From: JBKEDH01 sp047975295
GTDB taxonomy: Bacteria > Bacteroidota > Bacteroidia > Flavobacteriales > Flavobacteriaceae
NCBI GenBank assembly: GCA_047975295.1
Contig: JBKEDH010000004.1
Coordinates: 1-48,896 of the forward strand
Direction: 5' to 3'
Length of the DNA stretch: 48,896 nucleotides
Shown: piece after piece, positions 41,355 to 48,896 of the stretch
How positions within the stretch are numbered: the stretch's first letter is position 1
Layout of the letters: each line of letters opens with the position of its first letter
Notes under the pieces: generated by a model
The model's input: only the letters and a program-made list of their open reading frames with translations
Told to the model about the DNA's origin: nothing
Database searches by the model: none
Translations under genes and position numbers: made by a program

Positions 41355-42590
41355 ATGTTTCGTTGGATTTTTTTCTTTATCGTTTTTGCTGTTTTGGACA
41401 TCTATGCCTTTCAAGCTTTTAAAACTGTTGTTAGAAATAATTGGCTTCTTATTTTATATTGGATTATTTCGGTTTTGGTAATTGGCAACTTCGTGTACCA
41501 ATATTATGGTTTCGATAGGCACGATGGGCTAACACAGGTACATGCATATGCCTTTGGTGCTTTGGTTGCCGTATTGGTTCCTAAAATGGTTATGGTCTTT
41601 TTTATGTTCGGTGAAGATATTTTTAGGGTACCTCAAGCATTTTATCGTTTTTTTACCGAAGGAAAAACAGCCGAAGGTCACTATTTTGCATCAAGACGAC
41701 AGTTTATAAGCAAAATAGCCTTAGGATTAGCAGCTATTCCGTTTGCTTCGATTATTTATGGTATTTACAAAGGAAAATACAACTTTAAAGTGCTAAAATA
41801 CACCCTAACTTTCGAAGATTTGCCCCAAGCTTTCGATGGCTATAAAATAACACAGATAAGCGATGTACATTCCGGAAGCTTTGATAATATTAAAAAGGTA
41901 GAATATGGTATCGACCTTATAAACGAACAAGAGAGCAACATCATTCTATTTACCGGAGATATGGTTAACAATGCAGCCAAAGAAATGGAGCCGTATAAAG
42001 GTATTTTTAGTAAACTTAAAGCTAAAGATGGCAAATATTCAGTATTAGGCAATCACGATTATGGCGATTATATACAATGGGATACCGAACTTGAAAAACG
42101 CCAAAACCTGGAAAAACTAAAAAGCATTCAAAAAGAGATAGGATTCGATTTACTGTTGAATGAAAGCCGGTTTTTGGAAAAAAATGGCGAACGTATCGCT
42201 TTAGTAGGTGTTGAAAACTGGGGTACAGGAGGGTTTAAGCAAGAAGGCGATTTAAAAAAGGCATCGAAAAACATTGATAAAAATGATTTTAAAGTACTTA
42301 TGAGTCACGACCCTTCCCATTGGGAGAAGAAAGTAATTGACGACGATTATCACTACCATTTAACTTTAAGCGGACACACCCATGGTATGCAATTTGGCAT
42401 TGAAATTCCCGGTTGGATTAAATGGAGTCCCGTAAAGTGGCGTTACAAGCATTGGGCTGGAATTTACAGAGAAAAAGGACAATATATAAACGTAAACCGA
42501 GGGTTTGGATACTTAGCTTTCCCCGGACGTGTGGGCATTTGGCCAGAAATAACCGTTATCGAACTAAAAAAGGGTACAGCAGTTTCTTAA
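41355..42590 (+). CDS. Membrane-anchored calcineurin-like metallophosphoesterase
   Basis: From the ATG at 41355 the product is 411 residues. The N-terminal third holds about four transmembrane helices, ending with a further hydrophobic segment (FISKIALGLAAIPFASIIYG). The phosphoesterase domain (about 140-411) has QISDVHSGSF, LFTGDMVNN, LGNHDYGDY, LMSHDPSHW and LSGHTHGMQ, the full set of metal ligands. It resembles YkuE/YaeI-type membrane phosphoesterases, some of which act on lipid A precursors or other phospholipids. It is a single gene. Confidence 0.88.
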   Translation: MFRWIFFFIVFAVLDIYAFQAFKTVVRNNWLLILYWIISVLVIGNFVYQYYGFDRHDGLTQVHAYAFGALVAVLVPKMVMVFFMFGEDIFRVPQAFYRFFTEGKTAEGHYFASRRQFISKIALGLAAIPFASIIYGIYKGKYNFKVLKYTLTFEDLPQAFDGYKITQISDVHSGSFDNIKKVEYGIDLINEQESNIILFTGDMVNNAAKEMEPYKGIFSKLKAKDGKYSVLGNHDYGDYIQWDTELEKRQNLEKLKSIQKEIGFDLLLNESRFLEKNGERIALVGVENWGTGGFKQEGDLKKASKNIDKNDFKVLMSHDPSHWEKKVIDDDYHYHLTLSGHTHGMQFGIEIPGWIKWSPVKWRYKHWAGIYREKGQYINVNRGFGYLAFPGRVGIWPEITVIELKKGTAVS

Positions 42591-42734
42591 TCGGTTATAA
42601 ATGTTGTATTTAACAGGAAATTGTGTACTTTTATAATATGCATCGAAATAAAGGTGTTTTTAAAACCCTATAATCCAATTGTAATTTTAAATAATTGGTG
42701 AAAAATATAGGAATATTGACTAAAATGATAAACT

Positions 42735-43031
42735 ATGTCAAAATTTGGAGAGCTTATTGATGTTAAAGTTCCTGTTTTGTTGGATTTCTATACAGCATGG
42801 AGTGAACAATCGGCATCTATGCACAGTGTTTTGTTAGATGTTGCCGCAGCTTTGGGCGATAAGGTAAAAGTAATTAAGATAGATGTCGATAAAAACGAAA
42901 CACTTGCCGAGGCTTTACGAGTAAAAAAACTGCCAACATTGGTTATCTACAAAAATGGTGAAATGAAATGGCGCCAAAGTGGTGCATTGGATGCCAATAC
43001 CATAATCGATACGGTACAGCAATATTTTTAA
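42735..43031 (+). CDS. Thioredoxin-fold protein lacking both active-site cysteines
   Basis: The 98-residue protein follows thioredoxin closely. It has VLLDFYTAW, VKVIKIDVDKNETLAEALRV, the cis-proline loop KKLPTLVIYKNGE and GALDANTIIDTV. However, the WCGPC site reads WSEQS: Ser23 and Ser26 (codons from 42801) replace both cysteines. It cannot do dithiol-disulfide exchange. A structural, chaperone or binding role is likely, as for other redox-inactive thioredoxin-fold proteins. It is convergent with the deacetylase gene (8-nt gap). Confidence 0.88.
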   Translation: MSKFGELIDVKVPVLLDFYTAWSEQSASMHSVLLDVAAALGDKVKVIKIDVDKNETLAEALRVKKLPTLVIYKNGEMKWRQSGALDANTIIDTVQQYF

Positions 43032-43039
43032 CCTGAGTT

Positions 43040-43687
43040 CTACAAAGTTTTAAAACTAAAATTCCTTTCGCTAAAAAACGCCAAGACCTTAGGTAAAGCA
43101 TATTGCATGTTTTTAGCAGCCTTGAAACTGTCGTGAAACACGACAATACTGCCTTTTGTTGTGTTATTAATTACATTTTTTAGGCAATCTTCGGGACTTA
43201 AATCTTTATTCCAATCGAAAGAAATAACATCCCACATAATAATTTTGTACCCCAAAGCAATAAGTTGTTTACTTTGTTTAGGGCTTATTTTCCCGTAGGG
43301 CGGACGGAACAATTTTCTTATTTTAAATTCTGAATTTCCTATTTGATCATAAAATGCATTCTGTGCAATTTCAATATCGGATACGTAGTTTTCGGTTAAC
43401 GTTTTCCATCCTTTAAGATGGTTATAACTATGGTTTCCAACAACATGCCCTTCATTTAAGATATGTTTAAAAATATGAGGATGGGCTTCAACATTTTTAC
43501 CTATACAAAAAAAGGTTGCCTTGGCATTATAATCTTTTAAAGTATTTAAAACCCATTGTGTAATCTCGGGCGTAGGGCCATCGTCAAAAGTAAGGTAAAC
43601 ATCTTTATGCTGCGTTGCCATGTCCCAAACCAAGTTTGGAAATATTTTTTTTGCAACCCATGGTGTTTTTACCGGTATTATAGACAT
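43040..43687 (-). CDS. NodB-type polysaccharide deacetylase
   Basis: The 215-residue protein has the CE4 motifs: YLTFDDGPTPEITQWVL (catalytic Asp and metal Asp, about 29-45), GNHSYNH (two metal histidines), RPPYGKIS and MWDVISFDW. There is no strong signal peptide; the N terminus is short and basic. CE4 enzymes remove acetyl groups from N-acetylated sugars in peptidoglycan, chitin or other glycans. It starts 3 nt after the stop of the DUF2723 gene and runs in the same direction, so they are probably co-transcribed. Confidence 0.9.
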   Translation of the reverse strand: MSIIPVKTPWVAKKIFPNLVWDMATQHKDVYLTFDDGPTPEITQWVLNTLKDYNAKATFFCIGKNVEAHPHIFKHILNEGHVVGNHSYNHLKGWKTLTENYVSDIEIAQNAFYDQIGNSEFKIRKLFRPPYGKISPKQSKQLIALGYKIIMWDVISFDWNKDLSPEDCLKNVINNTTKGSIVVFHDSFKAAKNMQYALPKVLAFFSERNFSFKTL

Positions 43688-43690
43688 GCT

Positions 43691-46600
43691 TTAAGGAGCC
43701 GTTGTATCGACAGGAATACTACCGTCCATCATTGTATCACCGTCTGTAATGGGAGCGTGCGAATCTTCTTCAATATCGCTATCACCATAAAAATGTTTAA
43801 ACAGCAATAAGTTATTATTGAATATTTCGCCTTCGGTCTCGGCAAATTCAGTATCATAATTTACAATAACATCCACAATACTTTTGTAACGCTGTATATC
43901 GGTATAAATCTCTTCAAAAAAGCGATCTTGGTTTTTCAAACTTAGACTGCTATAATATTTTAGGTTTTCTTGGTATTTTACGGCTACATCCTTATACAAT
44001 TGTCTGGCTTTTTCTTTATTACCAACTTCGTAATAGGCACTAACATAAGGTTCGAGAAGAGTATAGAAACCAAAATCGTTTACAGGCATGTTTTCCATTG
44101 CTATATCGGCAATTTCTTCGGCTTTATCCAATTTTTCCTCGTTAATAAGCTGCTCTACCAATCGAGCCAAATTACCTCTATAAGTAATGGAGTTTTTACG
44201 GGTTTCGGGATCGTGGTAAATAGCGCCACCACTATTACCCCAATACCAGTTTTTAACCATGCTGTACATTAAATCGCTGTCCACAGCTCCCATATTAAAT
44301 GGATTAGCTTTATTAACAGGCGTTTTAATAGGCACCAATTTGTAGCACAATCCATCCAATTGTAAATAATCTTTCATCCAGATATAATCGTCGTCACCAA
44401 AGCTTCCTCCAGTAAAATAAATAGGGCGTTTCCAATCGTTATTGGCTACGATATCCAACATTAATAAACGGTTTTTATATAACGCATTGCCGTTAATCTC
44501 AATATCGATGTAGGGTACAATTTTTTCGACATTTTTTGGTGCCACAATACCGTATTTTAATACGTTTTCTTTGTTAACAGAAATTTGTAAATTACGTGTG
44601 GGCAAGTAACTTGCATTTAAATCTTGGCTTCTTATTTTCGAAATATCAATATTTTGTTGCTGTAAAATATACTTGTATTTTGTTTTAGGGTTGTCGCTAA
44701 CAACAAAATCTAAAAACTGTTTAACATTCAATGTATCCTTAACTACGGGCTCTATGGTCATGGCATCGTTAGTGCCATATTTGTAATGGTTATGTGTTAG
44801 TTGTGATGGTATGGGATCGCTTTCGTAGGCTTTACGTTTCATTTGATCTATATACCAATCGGTTTGGAACAAGCTTGTGTTTACAACACGAACATCGGTA
44901 CGGTACCCCTCAATTTCTTGAGCATACCAAAGGGCGAAAGTATCGTTATCGCCAATGGTGAACAATATGGCATTTTCGGCACAGGAATCTAAGTACATTT
45001 TTGCCATGGCCATGGCAGTGTATTTATCCGATCGGTCGTGGTCGTCCCAGTTATTGGCAACCAAAATACCCGGAACCAAGACCAAACAAGCTATCGAAAT
45101 TGCCGGTGATAGTATTTTGGACTTCGTGTATTTTTTCAAGAAATCGTAAATGGCATAAACACCAAAACCTATCCAAATAGCGAATACATAAAACGACCCC
45201 ACAACCGAGTAATCACGTTCGCGCGGTTCGAAGGGACGCACATTAGTGTAAACCTGTATGGCTAACCCCGTAAATAGGAAAAATACCAACAAGGTCCAAA
45301 ATCGTTTTTTGTCTTTATTAAAGTTAAAAAAAAGCCCTATTAAACCTAAAATAAAAGGTAGCATAAAATAAGTATTCCTTGCCTTGTTATTTTTTACATC
45401 GCTTGGTAAATTATCTTGAGACATACCCAACAATGCTTCGTCTAAAGGTTTTATACCTGTAATCCAGTTGCCATGATTGTCGTACCTACCTTGTATATCG
45501 TCTTGACGCCCGGAAAAATTCCACATAAAATAACGCCAATACATATACCCCAACTGGTATTGTAACATATAAGCTACGTTTTGTCCTAAGCTTGGTTTTT
45601 CAACATCGATATAAGTTTTGTAGCGCTTTAAAAAATTGTTATAATCTTCGTAATCGACATTTCCTTTGGCCACTTCATTTTTAAAACCAGAAATCAAACT
45701 ACGTAGTTCGTTTTCCATTTGGTAATCCGGTTTCAACTTAAAGTTTAAAAATCCGGTAAACATCATATAGTTTTCGGCATGTTCGGGACTCCACATACGG
45801 GGTAATACCGATGCGTGCTTAGCATTGTAGTTGTACTTTGCGTTTTTATAGTCGTTAACAATAACGTACTTGCCTTTTTCTATATCTTTTTCATATTTAG
45901 GTTTATCATCGACATATGGATTGTTTTCATCCAAAAAGGCATATTGGTCGGTAAATTGTGGTCCGTAAAACAAATGCGTTTCGGGATATTGCTCCAAGTT
46001 GTAATATGCCAAAAGTTCGCGTGCACTCGACGGATTGTTTTCGTTAACCACAACATGTGCATTGGCACGAATAGGCAACATTAACCATGTAGAGAATCCC
46101 ATAATGATAAAGGTTAAACAAAGTACGGCCGTATTAAGGTGAACATAGCCTTTTTTTTGGGTATAGCTTAAACCGAAATAAATAAGACCAACAACAAATA
46201 GGAATGCAATTATGGAGCCCGAATTAAACGGAAGCCCAATGGAGTTTACAAAAAAGATTTCGAAAACACTAAATATTTTAAGAATATTGGGAGCTAAAAG
46301 CTTAAAGACAAAGAGCAGGATACCAACAGAAACGGCATTGGCAATTATAAAATTTTTAACCGTAATGGTTTTGTAGTTTTTAAAGTAATAAATTAAGCCT
46401 ATTGCCGGAATGGTTAAAAGCCCCATAAAGTGTACACCAAACGACAGTCCTATAATAAAGGCTATTAAAATAAGCCAGCGATTGCCCCTTGGTTTGTCCA
46501 TATCCTGCTCCCAACGCAACGCTAACCAAAACAAGATCGCCATGATAAGCGTTGCCATGGCATAAACTTCGGTTTCGACCGCATTGAACCAAAACGAGTC

Positions 46601-47005
46601 GGTAAAGGCAAAAGCCAAGCTGCCTACAAAACCACTTCCTAAAATAACCAAAGCCTTTGGTTGCGAAAGCTTCTTGTTTTTTTCGGTAAGGGTTTTTAGT
46701 AAAAGGGTAATGGTCCAAAACAAAAATAGTATGGTAAAGGCACTTGAAAAGGCACTCATCATATTTAAGGTGAATCCAATTTGTGACGGACTTAACGCAA
46801 AAATGGAAAAAAATGCCCCAATCATTTGGAACAACGGCGCTCCCGGAGGATGCCCGACTTCCAACTTGGAAGCGGTTAAAATATATTCGCCCGCATCCCA
46901 AAAACTAACGGTAGGTTCGACCGTTAAGGTGTATGTTATAAGAGCTATTAAGAAGGCAAACCAACCCAATAAGGTATTCCATTTTTTAAAATTAAAACCC
47001 GCCAT
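43691..47005 (-). CDS. DUF2723 family large membrane protein (glycosyltransferase-like)
   Basis: The 1104-residue protein has about twelve N-terminal membrane helices. It also has the DUF2723 signature around YTLTVEPTVSFWDAGEYILTA and VGHPPGAPLFQMIGAFFS; the acidic residues after the first helix recall protein O-mannosyltransferases of the GT-C fold. A long soluble C-terminal part has helical, TPR-like repeats near residues 960-1060 and ends in an acidic tail. In Bacteroidetes this family is thought to act in protein or lipid glycosylation, which I treat as inference. A near-consensus -7 box (TAAATTCG, minus strand) lies about 30 nt upstream. Confidence 0.87.
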   Translation of the reverse strand: MAGFNFKKWNTLLGWFAFLIALITYTLTVEPTVSFWDAGEYILTASKLEVGHPPGAPLFQMIGAFFSIFALSPSQIGFTLNMMSAFSSAFTILFLFWTITLLLKTLTEKNKKLSQPKALVILGSGFVGSLAFAFTDSFWFNAVETEVYAMATLIMAILFWLALRWEQDMDKPRGNRWLILIAFIIGLSFGVHFMGLLTIPAIGLIYYFKNYKTITVKNFIIANAVSVGILLFVFKLLAPNILKIFSVFEIFFVNSIGLPFNSGSIIAFLFVVGLIYFGLSYTQKKGYVHLNTAVLCLTFIIMGFSTWLMLPIRANAHVVVNENNPSSARELLAYYNLEQYPETHLFYGPQFTDQYAFLDENNPYVDDKPKYEKDIEKGKYVIVNDYKNAKYNYNAKHASVLPRMWSPEHAENYMMFTGFLNFKLKPDYQMENELRSLISGFKNEVAKGNVDYEDYNNFLKRYKTYIDVEKPSLGQNVAYMLQYQLGYMYWRYFMWNFSGRQDDIQGRYDNHGNWITGIKPLDEALLGMSQDNLPSDVKNNKARNTYFMLPFILGLIGLFFNFNKDKKRFWTLLVFFLFTGLAIQVYTNVRPFEPRERDYSVVGSFYVFAIWIGFGVYAIYDFLKKYTKSKILSPAISIACLVLVPGILVANNWDDHDRSDKYTAMAMAKMYLDSCAENAILFTIGDNDTFALWYAQEIEGYRTDVRVVNTSLFQTDWYIDQMKRKAYESDPIPSQLTHNHYKYGTNDAMTIEPVVKDTLNVKQFLDFVVSDNPKTKYKYILQQQNIDISKIRSQDLNASYLPTRNLQISVNKENVLKYGIVAPKNVEKIVPYIDIEINGNALYKNRLLMLDIVANNDWKRPIYFTGGSFGDDDYIWMKDYLQLDGLCYKLVPIKTPVNKANPFNMGAVDSDLMYSMVKNWYWGNSGGAIYHDPETRKNSITYRGNLARLVEQLINEEKLDKAEEIADIAMENMPVNDFGFYTLLEPYVSAYYEVGNKEKARQLYKDVAVKYQENLKYYSSLSLKNQDRFFEEIYTDIQRYKSIVDVIVNYDTEFAETEGEIFNNNLLLFKHFYGDSDIEEDSHAPITDGDTMMDGSIPVDTTAP

Positions 47006-47112
47006 TTTGCTTTTGTAAGTTAATTTAACGGCGAATTTACTAATAAATATATGATTTACTGTATATTTTAAGCAAACCTTATGCTTTTGCTTTCTTTTTT
47101 TATAAAAAAAGC

Positions 47113-47142
47113 TTGTTAAAATAAAAGTTTGTTTTAAATTTG
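47113..47142 (+). promoter_or_regulatory. tRNA-Gln promoter
   Basis: TTG (47113-47115), exactly 19 bp, then TAAATTTG (47135-47142) is a textbook Bacteroidetes promoter, 16 nt before the tRNA. Confidence 0.75.
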
Positions 47143-47158
47143 CCCCTCAATTGCTTAA

Positions 47159-47231
47159 TGGCCTATGGTGTAACTGGCAACACGTCTGATTTTGGTTCAG
47201 AAGAGTCTAGGTTCGAGCCCTAGTAGGCCAA
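47159..47231 (+). tRNA. tRNA-Gln (anticodon TTG)
   Basis: This is a 73-nt cloverleaf. Acceptor arms TGGCCTA and TAGGCCA pair fully, the D arm is GTGT...ACAC, and the anticodon stem is TCTGA/TCAGA with loop TTTTGGT (anticodon TTG, reading CAA/CAG). The T arm CTAGG-TTCGAGC-CCTAG is complete. CCA is not encoded. A promoter lies upstream and a strong terminator just downstream. Confidence 0.96.
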
Positions 47232-47234
47232 CTT

Positions 47235-47275
47235 AAAACCCTTGAAATCGTTTGATTATCAAGGGTTTTTTATTT
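47235..47275 (+). terminator. Terminator after tRNA-Gln
   Basis: AAAACCCTTGA (47235-47245) pairs perfectly with TCAAGGGTTTT (47259-47269), followed by more T. It begins 3 nt past the mature tRNA end. Confidence 0.88.
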
Positions 47276-47307
47276 TAAGGGTGGTGAAAAGGGTGGTTAT
47301 TTAGTGC

Positions 47308-47604
47308 TTATTTTAGTTTCTTTTGAGGATTTTGCCACGTATTAAATACCGAATATACGATTACTTTATTTTCAGTATTTGCTATCTCATAAACTATTAA
47401 AAAAGGGAAACGCTTTATGTACGCTTCCCTATATGGTTTTCTTTTTTGAGGAAAATGTTCAGGATATTTGGTAAGCCTTTCGAAATAAGTGTTTAGATGT
47501 TCTAAGAATTCTTCGCCTAACCCAATACGTTTTTCTTCATAGTAACGATAAGCTTCGATGATGTCAGTATTTGCACCATCTTTTATTTCCAAAATATAAC
47601 TCAT
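47308..47604 (-). CDS. RelE/ParE family toxin
   Basis: The 98-residue protein begins MSYILEIKDGANTDIIEAYRY. A longer form starting at 47643 would overlap the antitoxin gene heavily. The ParE/RelE pattern is seen in DIIEAYRYYEEKRIGLGEEF, LTKYPEHFPQKRKPYREAYIKRFPFLIVYEI and VIVYSVFNTWQNP. ParE-type members block gyrase and RelE-type members cut mRNA; the His-rich RelE active site is not evident, so ParE-like is slightly favoured. It overlaps the antitoxin stop by one base (TAATG). Confidence 0.87.
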   Translation of the reverse strand: MSYILEIKDGANTDIIEAYRYYEEKRIGLGEEFLEHLNTYFERLTKYPEHFPQKRKPYREAYIKRFPFLIVYEIANTENKVIVYSVFNTWQNPQKKLK

Positions 47605-47837
47605 TATACTGCGTTTCTTGCATTTTGTTTTACTTGTTCCCAAGTAAAAGATTTACTTTCGCCTTTTAAATGAGCTTCTCTGCGCTTATCAATCATTTGA
47701 TACTGTTCTTCAGTTAAAGTGAGTTCTTCTTCATCACTTTGATAACTTTCAGCTAAAGCCATCATCATTTTTAATAGTCTTACATCGGCTGTATTTATGT
47801 ATTCTTTTACTGTTTTTCTTAATTCAATAGTTTTCAT
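47604..47837 (-). CDS. Antitoxin partner of the RelE/ParE toxin
   Basis: The 77-residue protein has an N-terminal MKTIELRKTVKEYINTADVR segment that may form the DNA-binding or dimerising part. The acidic C-terminal half has LTLTEEQYQMIDKRREAHLKG and SFTWEQVKQNARNAV, in the style of antitoxins of Bacteroidetes RelE/ParE pairs (addiction-module type). It lies directly upstream of the toxin with a one-base overlap. Autorepression is expected for the type but no operator is obvious. Confidence 0.85.
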   Translation of the reverse strand: MKTIELRKTVKEYINTADVRLLKMMMALAESYQSDEEELTLTEEQYQMIDKRREAHLKGESKSFTWEQVKQNARNAV

Positions 47838-47895
47838 TTTGTTTACTTTTTATTAGCAACTAAAAATGCTGTTATCTCAAAGATAATGAACTTTA

Positions 47896-48117
47896 TTATA
47901 AATTATCTAAAAAGGTATCTAAATCATCAATCTTATATAAATTACCATTATGAGCTTCTTCGATAGCTTTAATGGTTTCTTCATTAGGTTCATATAAAGC
48001 TTTCATAACTTCATTTTTTGAAACCGTATCATTTTTATTAGCCTGTTCCATTAATAGAAATAAGCCTAAATCTTCTTTTTCTTCTTTAGATAAAAGCTTT
48101 CTTTTTTTTGAGTTCAT
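47896..48117 (-). CDS. Antitoxin-like small protein without an adjacent cognate toxin
   Basis: The 73-residue charged protein ends in NEETIKAIEEAHNGNLYKID and DLDTFLDNL, a tail typical of RelB-like antitoxins in Bacteroidetes that wrap a RelE toxin. The N terminus (KKRKLLSKEEKEDLGLFLLM) is lysine-rich and unlike the common form. The next gene in its direction is the antitoxin at 47837, not a toxin, so it has no adjacent partner. Start ATG 48117 abuts the stop of the HicB-like gene (no gap), so the two are co-transcribed. Confidence 0.7.
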   Translation of the reverse strand: MNSKKRKLLSKEEKEDLGLFLLMEQANKNDTVSKNEVMKALYEPNEETIKAIEEAHNGNLYKIDDLDTFLDNL

Positions 48118-48732
48118 TTAAAATAATTTTAGTTGTTCGTTTGATAAATTAACTTTGCTGTTCGTTTTTATAGGTTTAATATTCAGTAAATCATTTCTTA
48201 AATAAATAAATAGATTTTTAGGCATACTAATTTTTATATATTCGTCTGTAATTGCATAATAATGAAAAGTAACTCTGTCAGAATAATATACTTTGCTTTC
48301 TTTATCAGCATAACACCCTAATAACTTAAAATCCTCAATAGAATCATTAATAATTTTTTCTTCAAAACCAGAGGTGTTTAATTTAATTTCTACATATTCA
48401 TTTTTGAAACTAAAACTATCTTCACAAGAGTGAGTTGTGTTTTTTTTTATGAAGTTGATAAGTAATCCTGTAATAATATTGTTAGTTCCTATTTTGTCAG
48501 GTGGTAATTTATCTTCATCAAGCAAATTTTTAAAATAATCATCATACGAAAGGTTATTCTCTTCTAAATAACAATCCACCTCTTTTTTAAAAGCAGTCTC
48601 CAATTCGTTTATTGTACAAGCTTTATAAGAAATCAAATCATCTATATCAAGTATTTTACCATAGAAAATATTATCTTCTTTGCTAAACTCGATTGAGCCA
48701 GTTAATCCTTTATATCTAAATTTATCTTTCAT
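48118..48732 (-). CDS. HicB-like N-terminal domain fused to an unknown C-terminal domain
   Basis: The 204-residue protein starts with a HicB-type partial RNase H fold (residues about 1-62: YKGLTGSIEFSKEDNIFYG, IDDLISYKACTINELETAF and VDCYLEEN). A normal HicB would then have a short HTH or ribbon DNA-binding tail. Here about 110 residues of beta-rich, cysteine-containing sequence follow (for example NEYVEIKLNTSGFEE and YSDRVTFHYYAITDEYIKIS). No hicA gene lies next to it. The codons are more AT-rich than those of the core genes to the left, suggesting acquired DNA. Confidence 0.72.
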   Translation of the reverse strand: MKDKFRYKGLTGSIEFSKEDNIFYGKILDIDDLISYKACTINELETAFKKEVDCYLEENNLSYDDYFKNLLDEDKLPPDKIGTNNIITGLLINFIKKNTTHSCEDSFSFKNEYVEIKLNTSGFEEKIINDSIEDFKLLGCYADKESKVYYSDRVTFHYYAITDEYIKISMPKNLFIYLRNDLLNIKPIKTNSKVNLSNEQLKLF

Positions 48733-48896
48733 ACTAATAAAAAATCTATTTTTATTTAAATGCTCATTCTATAACCAGGGTAAAAGCATTTAACTTTTTT
48801 TAAATCACAAAAAGCCATATCTTTACATAGGAATAAATCCTTAGCCATATGCCGTTAAGGATAAAAAAATAATGTTATCCAGACCAAGTGCTAAAT
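48733..48896. other. AT-rich end of window, no gene seen
   Basis: About 160 bp upstream of the HicB-like gene. No reading frame or tRNA-end repeat is seen. A candidate promoter cannot be assigned. Confidence 0.4.

Noticed and set aside
1..48896. CRISPR array
   Set aside because: No regularly spaced direct repeats were seen and no cas genes are present.
47159..48896. Attachment-site repeat of the tRNA-Gln 3' end within the window
   Set aside because: No second copy of the T-arm/acceptor sequence was found to the right of the tRNA before the window ends.

Overview
The window looks like chromosome from a marine-type member of the Flavobacteriaceae (Bacteroidetes). It is AT-rich. Many genes are preceded by the Bacteroidetes promoter form TTTG/TTG, about 19-20 bp, then TAnnTTTG (clearest before the tRNA-Gln, the ferredoxin and the Rrf2 gene). 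There is a type IX secretion (T9SS) C-terminal sorting domain, and the gene set (DUF2723 protein, GH92 and GH31 enzymes, LuxE-like protein, DUF3109) is typical of the group. No genus is claimed.

Layout. 1-1895 (-) is a secreted metzincin protease cut by the window edge. 2160-8142 holds a GH31 glycosidase, a DUF3109 protein, MarC, small membrane proteins, a short FAD oxidoreductase, a 149-bp MITE-like element and a ClC channel with CBS domains. 8384-11471 holds aspS, a lipoprotein gene and, beyond it, a decayed second copy of the aspS 5' end and promoter. 11472-18163 (-) is a four-gene RND efflux operon (TetR regulator, TolC, adaptor, RND pump) with a candidate operator. 18289-19613 is an isoprenyl diphosphate synthase with a small partner gene.

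19682-26168 is a nitric oxide / denitrification block. The plus strand carries an Rrf2 Fe-S regulator, the di-iron repair protein RIC, a 12-helix-type membrane protein with a HAHSH motif, and a hemerythrin protein. The minus strand carries a copper nitrite reductase with a fused cytochrome c domain (nirK), a nirV-like FGE-family protein and a SCO protein. The nirK promoter has a perfect TGAT-N4-ATCA Crp/Fnr box centred about 40 bp upstream of the predicted start point. No nitric oxide reductase was seen, so NO made by NirK would have to be handled by these accessory proteins or by genes elsewhere.

26303-26543 is gene-free and carries three hairpins, each followed by a T-run on the minus strand. 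26776-43687 is mostly housekeeping: LuxE-like protein, a tiny T9SS-sorted protein, a PhoB/PhoR-like two-component pair, trmB, a LysE exporter, an alkyltransferase-like protein, Mrp ATPase with a NifU-type scaffold and a ferredoxin (an Fe-S group), phosphoesterases, polA, GH92 mannosidase, a second MITE copy, a cysteine-less thioredoxin-like protein and a polysaccharide deacetylase. 43691-47005 is a large DUF2723 membrane protein. tRNA-Gln at 47159 marks a change to AT-richer accessory genes: a RelE/ParE toxin with its antitoxin, an orphan antitoxin-like gene and a HicB-like protein with an unexplained C-terminal half.

The observations most worth following are the MITE pair with 3-bp target duplications, the aspS remnant, the nirK promoter and the HAHSH protein in the NO block, the three-hairpin region, the Glu-to-Gln change at the ClC gate and the HicB fusion. 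I did not find one clearly new multi-gene system.
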